DNA of 36,483 nucleotides from Streptomyces roseus (GCF_001044425.1 NZ_LFML01000079.1:58789-95271); one strand, 5' to 3'. Shown: positions 6,860 to 15,667, counted from the stretch's first letter. The notes: a model not told the origin generated them from the letters alone. Translations and numbers: made by a program.

Positions 6860-7942
6860 ATGAGCCCGACCGCGACAGGTCCGCACGTCGACGAGACCGG
6901 AGCGCGGGTCGTCGGTGAGGTCGGTCTGCTGGAGTACGCCGAGTGCCAGGTGTCGGCGATCCACGGCCTGAGGGACATCTTCCGTGTCGCCAGCGAGTTC
7001 GCCGTGGCGTCGGCCGACCCTCCGAGCGTGATCCGGGTCAGCACCTGGGCAGTGTCCGCCACCGACGACGGGCCGGTCATGGTGTGCACCTCGGACACTC
7101 ATCCTGAGCTCGCGCACCGGCTCAGCCACGTCGTCATCCCGCCGAGCCTCGTCGTACCCGAGCTGATGGCGTCGGCCGGCGAGTTCACCGATTGGCTCGT
7201 CGGCCTCCGGTCCGAGGGCACCACGCTCTGTGCCGTGTGCGCCGGCGTCTTCGTCCTCGCCGAGACGCACCTGCTCGACTGCCGGGACGCCACGACTCAC
7301 TGGGCGTTCGCCGAGGAGCTGGCGCGCCGATACCCGAAGGTTCGGGTGGACGCCTCACGCATGGTGATCGATGACGTCGACATCATGACGGCCGCGGGGA
7401 TCCTGGCGTGGGTCGACCTGGGCCTCACCGTCGTGGACCGCATGCTCGGCCCCAGCGTCATGCTGCACACGGCACGCTTCGTCCTCGCCGACCCGCCGCG
7501 CCGGCGGCAGTCCCTCTACCGGGAGTTCACGCCCCGACTCCAGCACGGCGACACCGACATCCGTGAGGTGCAGGCCCGGCTGCACGCCTGCCTCCGCGAG
7601 CCCCACTCCGTCGAACACCTCGCACGGGCCGCGGCCATGCACCCGCGCACCTTCCAGCGGCGGTTCAAGGAGGCCACGGGCCTGACCGCGACGGAATACA
7701 TCCAGGCGGCGCGCATCGCCAAGGCTCGCGAGCTGCTGGAGCTGACCAGTGAGCCGGTCGCCCAGATCTCCCGCAGCGTCGGCTACCTGGACGTGTCGAA
7801 CTTCCGTCGGCTCTTCCAGCGCACCACGGGCGTGACGCCGTCGGAGTACCGGCGCCGGTTCGGCATCGTGGCGCGCGTCGATCGGCGGGAGTACTCGTCG
7901 GCGGGTCAGCCGGCGAGGATCCGCTCCACTCCCTCCCGATAG
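6860..7942 (+). CDS. GlxA-type AraC-family regulator with DJ-1/PfpI domain
   Basis: A 360-residue transcription factor. Residues about 15-210 form a DJ-1/PfpI (GATase1-like) sensor domain, with LCAVCAGVFVLAE carrying the nucleophile-elbow Cys and HWAFAEEL behind it. The C-terminal third is an AraC DNA-binding domain with two HTH motifs (SVEHLARAAAMHPRTFQRRF and VAQISRSVGYLDVSNFRRLF) ending in GVTPSEYRRRF. ATG codons lie at 6857 and 6860; the GAGAGG at 6849-6854 fits 6860 better. It probably controls a neighbouring gene such as the esterase or the convergent oxidoreductase. Its last 37 bp overlap the 3' end of that convergent gene. Confidence 0.92.
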   Translation: MSPTATGPHVDETGARVVGEVGLLEYAECQVSAIHGLRDIFRVASEFAVASADPPSVIRVSTWAVSATDDGPVMVCTSDTHPELAHRLSHVVIPPSLVVPELMASAGEFTDWLVGLRSEGTTLCAVCAGVFVLAETHLLDCRDATTHWAFAEELARRYPKVRVDASRMVIDDVDIMTAAGILAWVDLGLTVVDRMLGPSVMLHTARFVLADPPRRRQSLYREFTPRLQHGDTDIREVQARLHACLREPHSVEHLARAAAMHPRTFQRRFKEATGLTATEYIQAARIAKARELLELTSEPVAQISRSVGYLDVSNFRRLFQRTTGVTPSEYRRRFGIVARVDRREYSSAGQPARIRSTPSR

Positions 7943-8826
7943 CTCGTGACCTGGAATTCGGGAAAACGGGCCGCGAATTTCGAGCTGTCGAAGATGTTGT
8001 CGTCGCGGTAGCGGACGAGCAGTTCGTACATCTCGTCGAGCGGCTTGACGAAGCGGCGCCCGAGACCGAAGGCGAGCATCGGCAGCACCGTGTAGCCGAT
8101 CTTGCGGCCGGTGACCTCGCCGGCGGTCTTGATGAGCTGGTCGTAGGACTGCCGGTCCGGGTCGATGGGCAGGTGCCACGTCTGGCCGTAGGCATCCGGC
8201 GTGTTGCCGAGCAGAGCGAGAGCGCGGCTCGCGTCGGGGGTCCAGATCAGGGACCGCTTGGCCTGGGCGTCGACCGGCACGAACGGCCGCTTGCCCGCCT
8301 TGATCCGGTCGAACACCAACGAGTTCGTGTAGCTCTTCGTCCGGCCGGGACCGTAGAACTCGGGCGCGCGGCCGATCAGGGCTTCGACCCGTCCGGCCCG
8401 CATGGCCTCAAGCAGCATGGTGGCGATCTGTCCGCGGACCCGTCCCTTGCGTCCGCCCGGCGCGAATGCTGTCGACTCGGTCTGAGGCGTCGGCGTTCCG
8501 GGATACATGTAGGTGTTGTCGAAGAAGACGAGCTTCGTGCCGTGTTCGGCGCAGGCGTCGATGACGTTGCGCATCATGGCGGGGAACTGTCGCTCCCACA
8601 GTTCCGAGTCCAGGGGCAGGCCGACGGTGAGGTAGGCGATGTCGCTGCCCGCGACGGCGCGGCTGGTGGCCTCGGCGTCGGTGAGGTCTGCGGCCACGAG
8701 CTCGTCGGTGTCGTTCACCTTCGACGGCTTGCGGCTGACGAGGCGGATGTCCTTGGTGTGGTTGCGGTGGAGCTCGTTCACGAGCTCATCGGCGATCGGT
8801 CCGCCGGCGCCGAGGACGGTCTGCAT
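7906..8826 (-). CDS. NAD(P)-binding NmrA/epimerase-like oxidoreductase
   Basis: A 306-residue extended short-chain-dehydrogenase-like protein. The N-terminus TVLGAGGPIADELV is a Rossmann G-x-G-G-x-x turn, followed by VSRKPSKV, then AADLTDAEA and IAYLTVGLP, typical of NmrA or atypical epimerases. FDNTYMYP and a Lys/Arg-rich segment sit where the catalytic YxxxK would lie in classical members; I do not see a clean YxxxK. ATG 8826 has AAGGAGA at good spacing. It is divergent from the TetR gene at 9036 and shares the intergenic region that holds an operator (8995-9011), so it is likely part of the TetR regulon. Substrate unknown. Confidence 0.88.
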   Translation of the reverse strand: MQTVLGAGGPIADELVNELHRNHTKDIRLVSRKPSKVNDTDELVAADLTDAEATSRAVAGSDIAYLTVGLPLDSELWERQFPAMMRNVIDACAEHGTKLVFFDNTYMYPGTPTPQTESTAFAPGGRKGRVRGQIATMLLEAMRAGRVEALIGRAPEFYGPGRTKSYTNSLVFDRIKAGKRPFVPVDAQAKRSLIWTPDASRALALLGNTPDAYGQTWHLPIDPDRQSYDQLIKTAGEVTGRKIGYTVLPMLAFGLGRRFVKPLDEMYELLVRYRDDNIFDSSKFAARFPEFQVTSYREGVERILAG

Positions 8827-8994
8827 GGGGTCTCCTTGAGGTGGATGGCGGGGGTGGTGGCGACAGCTCACCTGCGAGCAGCGTCGCACCGCCACGTGAC
8901 GATGCGGTCGACCAACGTGGCCGGGGATGCGAACCCAGCCGATGTGGTCGTTGATCGAGCCTGGGGGGCACCTGGTTCCACCGGACGTCAGCTA

Positions 8995-9011
8995 TGTTTA
9001 CAGTGCTAACA
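8995..9011. promoter_or_regulatory. Putative TetR operator O1
   Basis: TGTTTACAGTGCTAACA is an imperfect dyad that fits the same pattern, TGTTkACnnnGCTnACA, as two sites at 9651 and 9685. It lies 25 bp before the tetR start in the divergent promoter region, suiting autoregulation and control of the oxidoreductase gene. Confidence 0.7.
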
Positions 9012-9035
9012 CAGCGTAGGAGGACGAAGTAAGCA

Positions 9036-9611
9036 ATGTCAACATTGGAAAAGAGTGGCTACCATCACGGCGACCTGCGGGCGGCGCTGCTGTCGGCCGC
9101 GATGGAGATGCTGGAGAGCGGCGAGCCCTTCTCACTGCGCGCCGTCGCACGCCGGGCCGGCGTGTCGCAGACCGCGCCGTATCGCCACTTCAAGGACCGC
9201 GACGCCCTGGAGTCCGCGCTCGCCGTCGAGGGCTTCCGGAACCTGCTGGCCGACCTGGGCGGCGGGCGCGATTTGCCCGCCGCACTCCCGGACCTGGCCG
9301 AGTTCGCCGTCACCTACGTCGACTTCGCGCTGCGGCGCCCGGCCCTGTTCCGTGTGATGTTCGGCAAGCCGTGCGACGACGCCGCCGACGAGCGGGTCAA
9401 GGCCGCGGACGCCCTGCACGAGCTGCTGGCCGACGCGCTCGACCGCGTCCTCCCCGACGCGGACGCCTCGGCCCTGGCCACGGCCGGCTGGGGGCTCGCC
9501 CACGGGCTGGCCTGCCTCTACCTCGACGGCAAGCTGCAGGCCGGGTCGAGCAAGGAGGTCGCCGACCGGGTGCGCAGCGCCTTCCTCGCCATCACGTCAG
9601 TCGGCCCCTGA
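9036..9611 (+). CDS. TetR-family transcriptional regulator
   Basis: A 191-residue repressor. Residues about 8-55 (YHHGDLRAALLSAAMEMLES ... LRAVARRAGVSQTAPYRHFKDRDAL) are a standard TetR HTH. The remainder is an all-helical ligand-binding domain ending in a WG-x-x-HG motif (GWGLAHGLACLYLDG), the TetR C-terminal type with a WHG-like signature. ATG 9036 follows TAGGAGGACGAAG. The gene sits between a divergent oxidoreductase and a co-directional decarboxylase operon, with matching candidate operators on both sides. It therefore probably represses both, being released by a small metabolite handled by the operon. Confidence 0.95.
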   Translation: MSTLEKSGYHHGDLRAALLSAAMEMLESGEPFSLRAVARRAGVSQTAPYRHFKDRDALESALAVEGFRNLLADLGGGRDLPAALPDLAEFAVTYVDFALRRPALFRVMFGKPCDDAADERVKAADALHELLADALDRVLPDADASALATAGWGLAHGLACLYLDGKLQAGSSKEVADRVRSAFLAITSVGP

Positions 9612-9650
9612 CGCGTGGCGCTCACCCGGCGCACGCCTGGCACTCTCCAG

Positions 9651-9667
9651 TGTTGACGGTGCTCACA
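9651..9667. promoter_or_regulatory. Putative TetR operator O2
   Basis: TGTTGACGGTGCTCACA matches the O1 pattern. It lies 34 bp (about three helical turns) before O3, upstream of the decarboxylase gene. Confidence 0.7.
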
Positions 9668-9684
9668 TGTCGTGCGACCCTCGG

Positions 9685-9701
9685 TGTTGACACCGCTTAC
9701 A
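9685..9701. promoter_or_regulatory. Putative TetR operator O3 with -35-like TTGACA
   Basis: TGTTGACACCGCTTACA is the third copy of the TGTTkACnnnGCTnACA dyad and contains TTGACA, a consensus -35 hexamer. It ends 16 bp before the ATG at 9718, so bound repressor would block transcription or early elongation of the operon. Confidence 0.7.
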
Positions 9702-9717
9702 TCGGAGGAGAGGGCTC

Positions 9718-10644
9718 ATGGCATCGACCGGCAAGCTGACCGACCGGACCGTAGAGGTCGCTCTCGGAGGGCGTCTCATCACCGTCCCCGAAGGCGGCCT
9801 CTATGACCGGTTCCGCATGGACACCGACCTCGACGAGGTGGAGCGGGACCCGCGGGTCAGCAGTGTCGACTTCTTCCGCCGGATGCCCAAGAGCCGCGTG
9901 GACTCCCGCATCGGGCCCACCCTGACGCCGAACTTCTACTACCGCATCTCCACGACCCGGCTCACGATGCTCGCGCCGAGCAAGGCGATCCGGGCTCGCC
10001 TCCCTCAGGAGCTGGACCCGCTCGAATTTGCCCCGGGGCTCGGGATCGTCTCCGTGATGGCCTTCCGGTACGACGTGTGCGACATCGACTTCTACACCGA
10101 GGCCGCGGTCGGCATCGCCGTGAAGCCGGCGCGACACGGTGGGCTGGGCCTGCTCGACCTGGTCACCGGGCTCAAGAATGACTCCCTGCACTCCTACGTA
10201 CTCTCGCTCCCGGTCAACACCGAGATCGCGCAGGTGCGTGGCCACGACGGCTACGGGTTCCCCAAGTGGGTCACCGGGCTCGACGTCGACATCGACACCG
10301 CGCGCACCTCCGCCAGGGTCGCCAACGAGCGGGGCGGCCTTGACCTCGCTCTGTCGGCGCCCACCCCGAAGCAGACCGCGCGGCCTACCGGCGCACACGT
10401 CTCGACCCTGACCTCCTACACCACGATCGAAGGCGCCTGGCACTCCACGACCAGCCAGATCAACATGCTCTCCTCGGGAACCACGCGGCTCCCCCGCGGC
10501 CTGGACCTGCAGCTCGGCGAGGGCCGGATGAGCGACGACCTGCGCTCCCTCAAGCCGGTCCGGACGATCCAGCTCGACGTCACCACCGAGGGCCAGCTGG
10601 CGCTGCACATGCCCGTGCCCACCTCCATCCAGGACCGGAGCTGA
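9718..10644 (+). CDS. Acetoacetate decarboxylase family protein
   Basis: A 308-residue member of the acetoacetate decarboxylase-like superfamily, whose founding enzyme removes CO2 from beta-keto acids by a Schiff base with lysine. Supporting motifs are NFYYRISTTRLTMLAPSKAI (N-terminal strand region), LGIVSVMAFRYDVCDIDFYT, and the hallmark stretch EIAQVRGHDGYGFPKWVT, where family members carry R-x-x-x-G-x-PK. The family has diverged widely and many members are not decarboxylases. ATG 9718 follows CGGAGGAGAGGG. It ends 7 bp before the aldehyde dehydrogenase, so the two are one operon under operators O2 and O3. Catabolism of a keto acid or aldehyde is likely. Confidence 0.88.
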   Translation: MASTGKLTDRTVEVALGGRLITVPEGGLYDRFRMDTDLDEVERDPRVSSVDFFRRMPKSRVDSRIGPTLTPNFYYRISTTRLTMLAPSKAIRARLPQELDPLEFAPGLGIVSVMAFRYDVCDIDFYTEAAVGIAVKPARHGGLGLLDLVTGLKNDSLHSYVLSLPVNTEIAQVRGHDGYGFPKWVTGLDVDIDTARTSARVANERGGLDLALSAPTPKQTARPTGAHVSTLTSYTTIEGAWHSTTSQINMLSSGTTRLPRGLDLQLGEGRMSDDLRSLKPVRTIQLDVTTEGQLALHMPVPTSIQDRS

Positions 10645-10651
10645 GGTCAAG

Positions 10652-12238
10652 ATGACCACCACGAACACCAGCCATCTCCAGGCCGGCCTCCCGACATCGC
10701 TGACGCCGGCCCGTCTCGCCCGCCTGGCCGCCCAGGTGGCCGCCGGTACTCGCGCCCAGCGGGTCACCACGACCTCCCCGTACACCGGCGCACCGCTCGC
10801 GGACCTGCCCATCTCCACCCCCGGCGACGTCCAGGACGCCTTTGCCCGGGCACGCGCCGCGCAGGCCGGTTGGGCGGCCACCCCGGTGGCCGACCGCAAG
10901 CGCATCATGCTGCGCTTCCACGACCTCGTCCTCCAGCGGCAGGAGGAAGCCCTCGACCTGATGCAGGCCGAGAGCGGCAAGACCCGTCGTGACGCGTTCC
11001 TCGAGGTGAGCGACATCGCGATCACCGCCCGCTACTACGCGCGCAGCGCACGGCGGCTGCTCTCACCCAAGCGCCGCAAGGGCGCGATCCCGATGCTGAC
11101 CCACACCACCGAGCTGCACCACCCCAAGGGCGTCGTCACCGTCATATCGCCCTGGAACTACCCGCTCAGCATGGCCGCCAGCGACGCCATCCCGGCCCTG
11201 ATGGCGGGCAACGCCGTCGTCCAGAAGCCCGACACCCAGACCGCCCTGACCGCGCTGTGGGCACTGGCCCTGATGCGCGAGGCCGGCCTGCCACCCGACG
11301 TCTGGCAGATGGTGGTCGGCCGTGGCAGCTCCATCGGAGACGCGCTCATGGCCGGCGGGGACTACATGATGTTCACCGGCTCCACCGCCAGCGGGCGCCA
11401 GATCGCGCGCGACGCGGGTGAGCGGCTGATCGGCGCGTCCCTGGAGCTCGGCGGCAAGAACGCCATGGTCGTCCTCGCCGACGCCGACATCGAGAAGGCC
11501 GCCGCCGGTGCGGTCGCCGCCTGCTTCCCCTCGGCCGGCCAGCTGTGCGTGTCCATCGAACGGCTCTACGTCGCCGATGAGATCCACGACGCGTTCGTCA
11601 CCGCGTTCGCCGACCGTGCCCGGGCCATGCGCCTGGGTGCGGCCTACGACTTCTCGATGGACATGGGCTCGCTGACCACCCCCTCGCAGCTCGAGACCGT
11701 CAGCTCGCACGTCGACGACGCGGTATCGAAGGGCGCGACCGTACTGGCCGGAGGCAAAGCCCGGCCCGACCTCGGGCCCCTGTTCTACGAGCCGACGATC
11801 CTGACCGATGTGACCCCTGAGATGACGCTGTTCGACCACGAGACGTTCGGCCCCGTGGTGTCGGTCTACCGCTACCGGTCAGCCGACGAGGCGGTGGCGA
11901 TGGCCAATGCCACGCCGTATGGCCTCAACGCAAGCGTCTGGGGTTGCAACGGCACCGAGGCCCGCAAGGTCGCGGCACGGCTGCACGCCGGCACCGTCAA
12001 CGTCAACGAGGCGTTCGCCGCCGCCTGGGGCAGCATCGACGCACCCATGGGCGGCATGGGCGACTCGGGCCTCGGCCGCCGTCACGGCGCCGACGGGCTG
12101 CTCAAGTACACCGAAGCCCAGACGGTCGCCCACCAGCGCCTCCAGGGTTTCACCCCGCCCAGCAGAGTCGAGCACGAGCAGTGGGCGCGGATCCTGACCC
12201 GGGCGTTCAAGACGCTGCGTGCCCTGGGCGTCCGCTGA
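10652..12238 (+). CDS. NAD(P)-dependent aldehyde dehydrogenase
   Basis: A 528-residue aldehyde dehydrogenase, probably of the succinic-semialdehyde or broad-substrate class. Visible signatures are VISPWNYPLSM (N153-region oxyanion Asn and cofactor site), QKPDTQTALTAL, FTGSTASGRQIA, the general base in LELGGKN (E265) and the catalytic thiol in SAGQLCVS (C299), with the normal 34-residue spacing. NVNEAFAAAWGSIDAPMGG and SGLGRRHG complete the C-terminal site. It oxidises an aldehyde to the acid. It is the second gene of the TetR-controlled operon, after the acetoacetate decarboxylase-like gene, and is followed by a DJ-1 family gene. Confidence 0.95.
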   Translation: MTTTNTSHLQAGLPTSLTPARLARLAAQVAAGTRAQRVTTTSPYTGAPLADLPISTPGDVQDAFARARAAQAGWAATPVADRKRIMLRFHDLVLQRQEEALDLMQAESGKTRRDAFLEVSDIAITARYYARSARRLLSPKRRKGAIPMLTHTTELHHPKGVVTVISPWNYPLSMAASDAIPALMAGNAVVQKPDTQTALTALWALALMREAGLPPDVWQMVVGRGSSIGDALMAGGDYMMFTGSTASGRQIARDAGERLIGASLELGGKNAMVVLADADIEKAAAGAVAACFPSAGQLCVSIERLYVADEIHDAFVTAFADRARAMRLGAAYDFSMDMGSLTTPSQLETVSSHVDDAVSKGATVLAGGKARPDLGPLFYEPTILTDVTPEMTLFDHETFGPVVSVYRYRSADEAVAMANATPYGLNASVWGCNGTEARKVAARLHAGTVNVNEAFAAAWGSIDAPMGGMGDSGLGRRHGADGLLKYTEAQTVAHQRLQGFTPPSRVEHEQWARILTRAFKTLRALGVR

Positions 12239-12307
12239 CCGACCACTGGCTCCAGCTACGACGGCCCGCCTCCACGCCATCCCGGTCCGCACGAGGGAAG
12301 ATCAGCC

Positions 12308-13018
12308 ATGACCAAGCGCGTCCTCAACGTCGTCACCAACGTCGGCCACTACGACGACCCGTCCCACACCACCGGCCTGTGGCTCTCCGAGCTCACGCAC
12401 GCCTGGCACATCTTCGAGGAGCACGGCTACGAGCAGACGCTCGTCAGCCCGGCCGGCGGCCCTGTGCCGCTCGAACCGCGTGCACTGAGATTCCCGAACT
12501 ACGACAAGACCGCCAAGGCATGGCACGCCGACCCCGGAAAGATGGCCATGCTCGAGAACACGGCGAGCCCGGACCAGATCGACCCGTCCGCGTACGACGC
12601 GATCTACTTCACCGGCGGTCACGCGGTGATGTACGACTTCCCCGACAGCGAGGGCCTGCAGCGCATCACCCGCGAGATCTACGAGCGCGGCGGCATCGTC
12701 TCCTCGGTCTGCCACGGCTACTGCGGCCTGCTCAACACCCGGCTCTCCGACAGCTCATACCTCATCGCCGGCCGCAAGATGACGGGATTCGCCTGGACCG
12801 AGGAGGTCCTCGCCCGAGTCGACAAACTGGTCCCCTACAACGCCGAGGAGAAGGCCAAGCAGCGCGGCGCGCTCTACGAGAAGGCGACACTGCCGTTCGT
12901 CTCCTACGTCGTGACCGACGGCAACCTGGTCACCGGCCAGAACCCGGGCTCGGCCAAGGCCACAGCAAAGAAGGTCGTCGAGGCCATCGAGGGCAACGCG
13001 TCGAAGAAGCGAGGGTAA
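12308..13018 (+). CDS. DJ-1/PfpI family (type 1 GATase-like) protein
   Basis: A 236-residue protein of the Hsp31/DJ-1 branch. It has GGHAVMYDFPD with the conserved acidic environment and the nucleophile elbow SSVCHGYCGLLN (C135, H136). The family includes glyoxalase III, chaperone-like deglycases and isonitrile hydratases, all acting on reactive carbonyl compounds or stressed proteins. Placement behind an aldehyde dehydrogenase fits a role in handling reactive aldehydes. ATG 12308 follows GAGGGAAG. It is the last gene of the operon, with a hairpin terminator directly behind. Confidence 0.9.
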   Translation: MTKRVLNVVTNVGHYDDPSHTTGLWLSELTHAWHIFEEHGYEQTLVSPAGGPVPLEPRALRFPNYDKTAKAWHADPGKMAMLENTASPDQIDPSAYDAIYFTGGHAVMYDFPDSEGLQRITREIYERGGIVSSVCHGYCGLLNTRLSDSSYLIAGRKMTGFAWTEEVLARVDKLVPYNAEEKAKQRGALYEKATLPFVSYVVTDGNLVTGQNPGSAKATAKKVVEAIEGNASKKRG

Positions 13019-13030
13019 TTTGAAACGCAG

Positions 13031-13048
13031 CCTTCCGGTGACGGAAGG
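13031..13048 (+). terminator. Operon terminator hairpin
   Basis: CCTTCCG (13031-13037), loop GTGA, CGGAAGG (13042-13048), then TT. It lies 12 bp after the DJ-1 gene stop. Confidence 0.65.
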
Positions 13049-13451
13049 TTCCGGGACGGATGTTGCCGAAGGACGCGCTCCATATCGGCGACGATAGAAC
13101 GGCCGGGCGGTCAACCACCCGTCCGCGACCGTCGGCCTCGCCGGACCGCCAGCGCTCCCCCGGCAGACCGGTACCGCCACCAACCTACCGGGGGCCTGAG
13201 CCGGCGCCCCTGCGAAGTCCTCCGACGCAACCATGGTCAGCAACGGATTACCTGCCTCACGCACAGACTCAGCGCGGGCCCGGTCGACCTGCGCCCAGCG
13301 CAACGAAGCGAACGAGGAAATGACGCGGTCGTGAGACAGGCCGTCAGTGGCCTCAACTTCAGACTGAGGAGGAGCTGCTGGTCAACGGGACACCCAATGC
13401 CGCGAGCTGGGAGACCCTACACGTCCAGCCTCCCACCACCACGCTCGCCGC
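13049..13451. other. No convincing gene
   Basis: Open frames exist on both strands but none has a recognisable domain or start signal. The region separates the metabolic operon from the ISL3 transposon and may hold remnants of older insertions. Confidence 0.5.
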
Positions 13452-13507
13452 GCCGGTGTGACTGGCGGGATAGTTGGTTCTGACCGCGCTTCCGTGATGG
13501 CTACGCC
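13452..13507 (+). repeat. Left terminal inverted repeat of ISL3 transposon
   Basis: It contains GTGACTGGCGGGATAGTTGG, then TTCTGACCGCGCTTCCGTGA. It pairs with 17094-17151 at roughly 50 positions with two one-base gaps. Confidence 0.8.
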
Positions 13508-15054
13508 TGCAGGAGGATGCGTGCTCTGAGTAGGGCGAATGAGGCTCTGCCGTACATCTGCCGCTTGATTGTTTTGATTCGGTTGACGTGGCCTTCGATG
13601 ATCCCGGAGCTGTAGGGCAAGGTGAGGCCGGCGGTAACGGCGTGGAGGTCTTGGCGGATGGAGGCGGCGAAGATGCCGATGGTGTCGGGGCCGCCCAGCT
13701 CGGCCTTCTGGATCCAGTCCCGCAGCAGGTGTCCGCGGCGTTGGCGGAGCATGTCGGTGAACTCCCGCGCAAGGTCACAGGCCAGGGCGATCTCCGGGCA
13801 GGCACTTCGCACAGCGTCGAGCCGGGCCATGTCGGACGTGCTGAGTGACTCCTCGGGGCGCATGATCCATGAGGTGATGTCGCGAGGGCGGGTAGTGATC
13901 GAGCGTGCGGGGGCCGCGATGCCTTTCCGGATGGTCACTACGTAGCGGTGCACGACGTGGTAGCCGCCGGTGTAGCCGAGGTCGAGGACCTCGCGGTAGA
14001 GCCGCATCGGGCTGGTGCAGCCTGCATGGAAACGTTGTTGGATGTGCTCCATGTAGGGGTCGAGGACGCCGTGGCCGCGGTCCTGAGCTGAGGCGAGGAG
14101 ATCTTCAAGATCCTTGTTCCGGTAGCGCCGGACTGTCTTGCGGTCCAGCCGCAGTAGGCGGCCGATGGCGCTGAGCGGCAGACCGGTGGCGGCGAGCTCA
14201 TTGACCTCAGCGTGGCGTTGTCGGATCCGGCCCAGGAGGGGAGTCTCTGGTGCAGCCAGTGGTGGGCTCGTCCCTGGTCCGGCAGATTGTCGGAGACAGC
14301 CGCGGTGCCGGCGGCAGGTTTTCTCGACGGCCGTGGAGAGGTTCTGGAGGAGGTGCCAGCGATCTGCCACCTCCAGGGCGTCGGGGGCAGCCTGTCTGAT
14401 GGCTTTGGTGAATGCCATCAGCCGGTCCCGGCAGATGATCTCGGCGCCGGGGTGCTCCTGGAGCCATGCGGTAACCGTGCTGGTCTCTCGGTCCGGCAAC
14501 ACATCCACCGGCCGGGAGGACTCGACGTCGACGAGGACGGTTCCGTACGTCCGGCCCTTGCGGAAGGCGAACTCGTCGATGCCGAGGACCCGTGGAGCCC
14601 GCGCTGGCACAGACGGAGCAGTCAACTCACCCAGGAGGGATGCCCGCCGGCCGTAGAGCCGCAGCTTTGCGCAGAGACGTGCGCCCGGGCGGCCGCCGAG
14701 CTCCACCGCGACCGATCGCATCGCCGACCGCGCCGCCATCGAAGAACGGCGCCGCGGCTCGGTCAGGCCGACCACCTGTTCCACGAAAGTCCGACGCGGG
14801 CATCGGGGCTGATCGCAGAAGAACCGACGCACACGGAGACGGACGATCAGCCGGCGTCCGCCGACGGGTAGCCCGGCTATGTGACGCCAGTACCGGCTGT
14901 GGACCCGTGCGGCGGGATGCTGACACGCGGGACATCCTCCTGGCGGCCCGCATCCGTTCGCGTCGACCATCAAGTCGTCGTTCACGACCGTGACCTGGCG
15001 CACTGCGAGATCCAGACCCGGGAAGAGCACGTCGCGAAGCGTTTTTGTCTCCAT
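13501..15054 (-). CDS. ISL3-family transposase
   Basis: A full-length 517-residue transposase. The N-terminal zinc-binding part shows CPACQHPAARVHSRYWRHI and RRFFCDQPRCPRRTF (paired Cys). The DDE core follows with LGIDEFAFRKG (first Asp), VADRWHLLQNLS (second Asp) and IIEGHVNRIKTIKRQMYGRA (Glu), all hallmarks of ISL3. An HTH (LPLSAIGRLLRLDRKTVRRY) lies between them. ATG 15054 begins METKTLRDVLFPG, normal for the family. No frameshift is visible, so the element may be active and could mobilise the cargo between its ends. Confidence 0.95.
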   Translation of the reverse strand: METKTLRDVLFPGLDLAVRQVTVVNDDLMVDANGCGPPGGCPACQHPAARVHSRYWRHIAGLPVGGRRLIVRLRVRRFFCDQPRCPRRTFVEQVVGLTEPRRRSSMAARSAMRSVAVELGGRPGARLCAKLRLYGRRASLLGELTAPSVPARAPRVLGIDEFAFRKGRTYGTVLVDVESSRPVDVLPDRETSTVTAWLQEHPGAEIICRDRLMAFTKAIRQAAPDALEVADRWHLLQNLSTAVEKTCRRHRGCLRQSAGPGTSPPLAAPETPLLGRIRQRHAEVNELAATGLPLSAIGRLLRLDRKTVRRYRNKDLEDLLASAQDRGHGVLDPYMEHIQQRFHAGCTSPMRLYREVLDLGYTGGYHVVHRYVVTIRKGIAAPARSITTRPRDITSWIMRPEESLSTSDMARLDAVRSACPEIALACDLAREFTDMLRQRRGHLLRDWIQKAELGGPDTIGIFAASIRQDLHAVTAGLTLPYSSGIIEGHVNRIKTIKRQMYGRASFALLRARILLQA

Positions 15055-15179
15055 GAGGACGTCATCCCCGGGAGGAACGGTCCTGCATGCCGGAGCCGAA
15101 CCCTCGGGCGAACTCAGGCATCGTCACCGGAAGACGGCGACCAAGTGGTTCTCACTGCGGTTTCACGGCCTATCGGTTG

Positions 15180-15213
15180 GCGAACCGTGAACGGACTGGC
15201 AATGACCGCAACT
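15180..15213 (+). repeat. Direct repeat at left edge of cargo
   Basis: GCGAACCGTGAACGGACTGG, then CAATGACCGCAA, recurs at 17056-17083 as GCGAACCGTGACCGGACGGG followed by ACCGCAA, in the same orientation. The pair brackets the cargo genes. Confidence 0.65.
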
Positions 15214-15325
15214 TTCGCGCCACCCTGCCGATTCCAGGCCGTTCCGCCGAGAGTCGTTGATCAGTAACGCTGCGTACTGCCACGTCTGACCAGGTGGGCA
15301 GGGAGCCGGCCAGCGAGGAGACGCC

Positions 15326-15667
15326 ATGTCCGAGACCACGCCCAACTCGAAGGGACCGGCTCCGGTCCAGCTCACGCCCCAAGCAACCGAACCCGTGCTC
15401 ATTCCGGCCGACCAGGTCGACCCCGAGGACAGGGGCACGCTGGCGATCGAGTACCGCGAGGGTGTGCCCGTGCTCGTTGTCAGAGGTGGGACGTTCATCC
15501 CCACTCGGATCACGGTGGTCCATGCGGACCGGCCGCCTGTCGCAGCACGAGAAGCGCGCGGCTTTGTGGATTTCAAACTTTCCGCCGATAGCAACTACGG
15601 CAGTGGCGAATTTGCGTTGCAATACGACGGGACGAACGTGACCTTCCATGATGCCTACGGCACCTAG
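15326..15667 (+). CDS. Cargo paralogue 1, unknown function
   Basis: A 113-residue acidic protein that I cannot assign to a family. Residues 1-60 share a framework with the two following genes: MSETTPNSKGPAPVQ, then ATEPVLIPADQV, PEDRGTLAIEYREG and PVLVVRGGTFIP. From residue about 64 onward the sequence is unique until the end (DAYGT), which resembles the DLYGS end of paralogue 2. ATG 15326 follows GCGAGGAGACGCC. There is no signal peptide or membrane segment. The pattern of conserved N-terminal half and variable C-terminal half in a tandem series suggests a diversifying cassette family. Confidence 0.75.
   Translation: MSETTPNSKGPAPVQLTPQATEPVLIPADQVDPEDRGTLAIEYREGVPVLVVRGGTFIPTRITVVHADRPPVAAREARGFVDFKLSADSNYGSGEFALQYDGTNVTFHDAYGT

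Noticed and set aside
13060..13323. Plus-strand frame of 87 codons after the metabolic operon
   Set aside because: No ribosome-binding site, no domain, and composition like shadow frames.
15120..15160. Possible inner right end of the ISL3 element (TCACCGGAAGACGG; GGTTCTCAC)
   Set aside because: Matching to the left end needs several gaps, far weaker than 17094-17151. It may be a decayed end but cannot be asserted.
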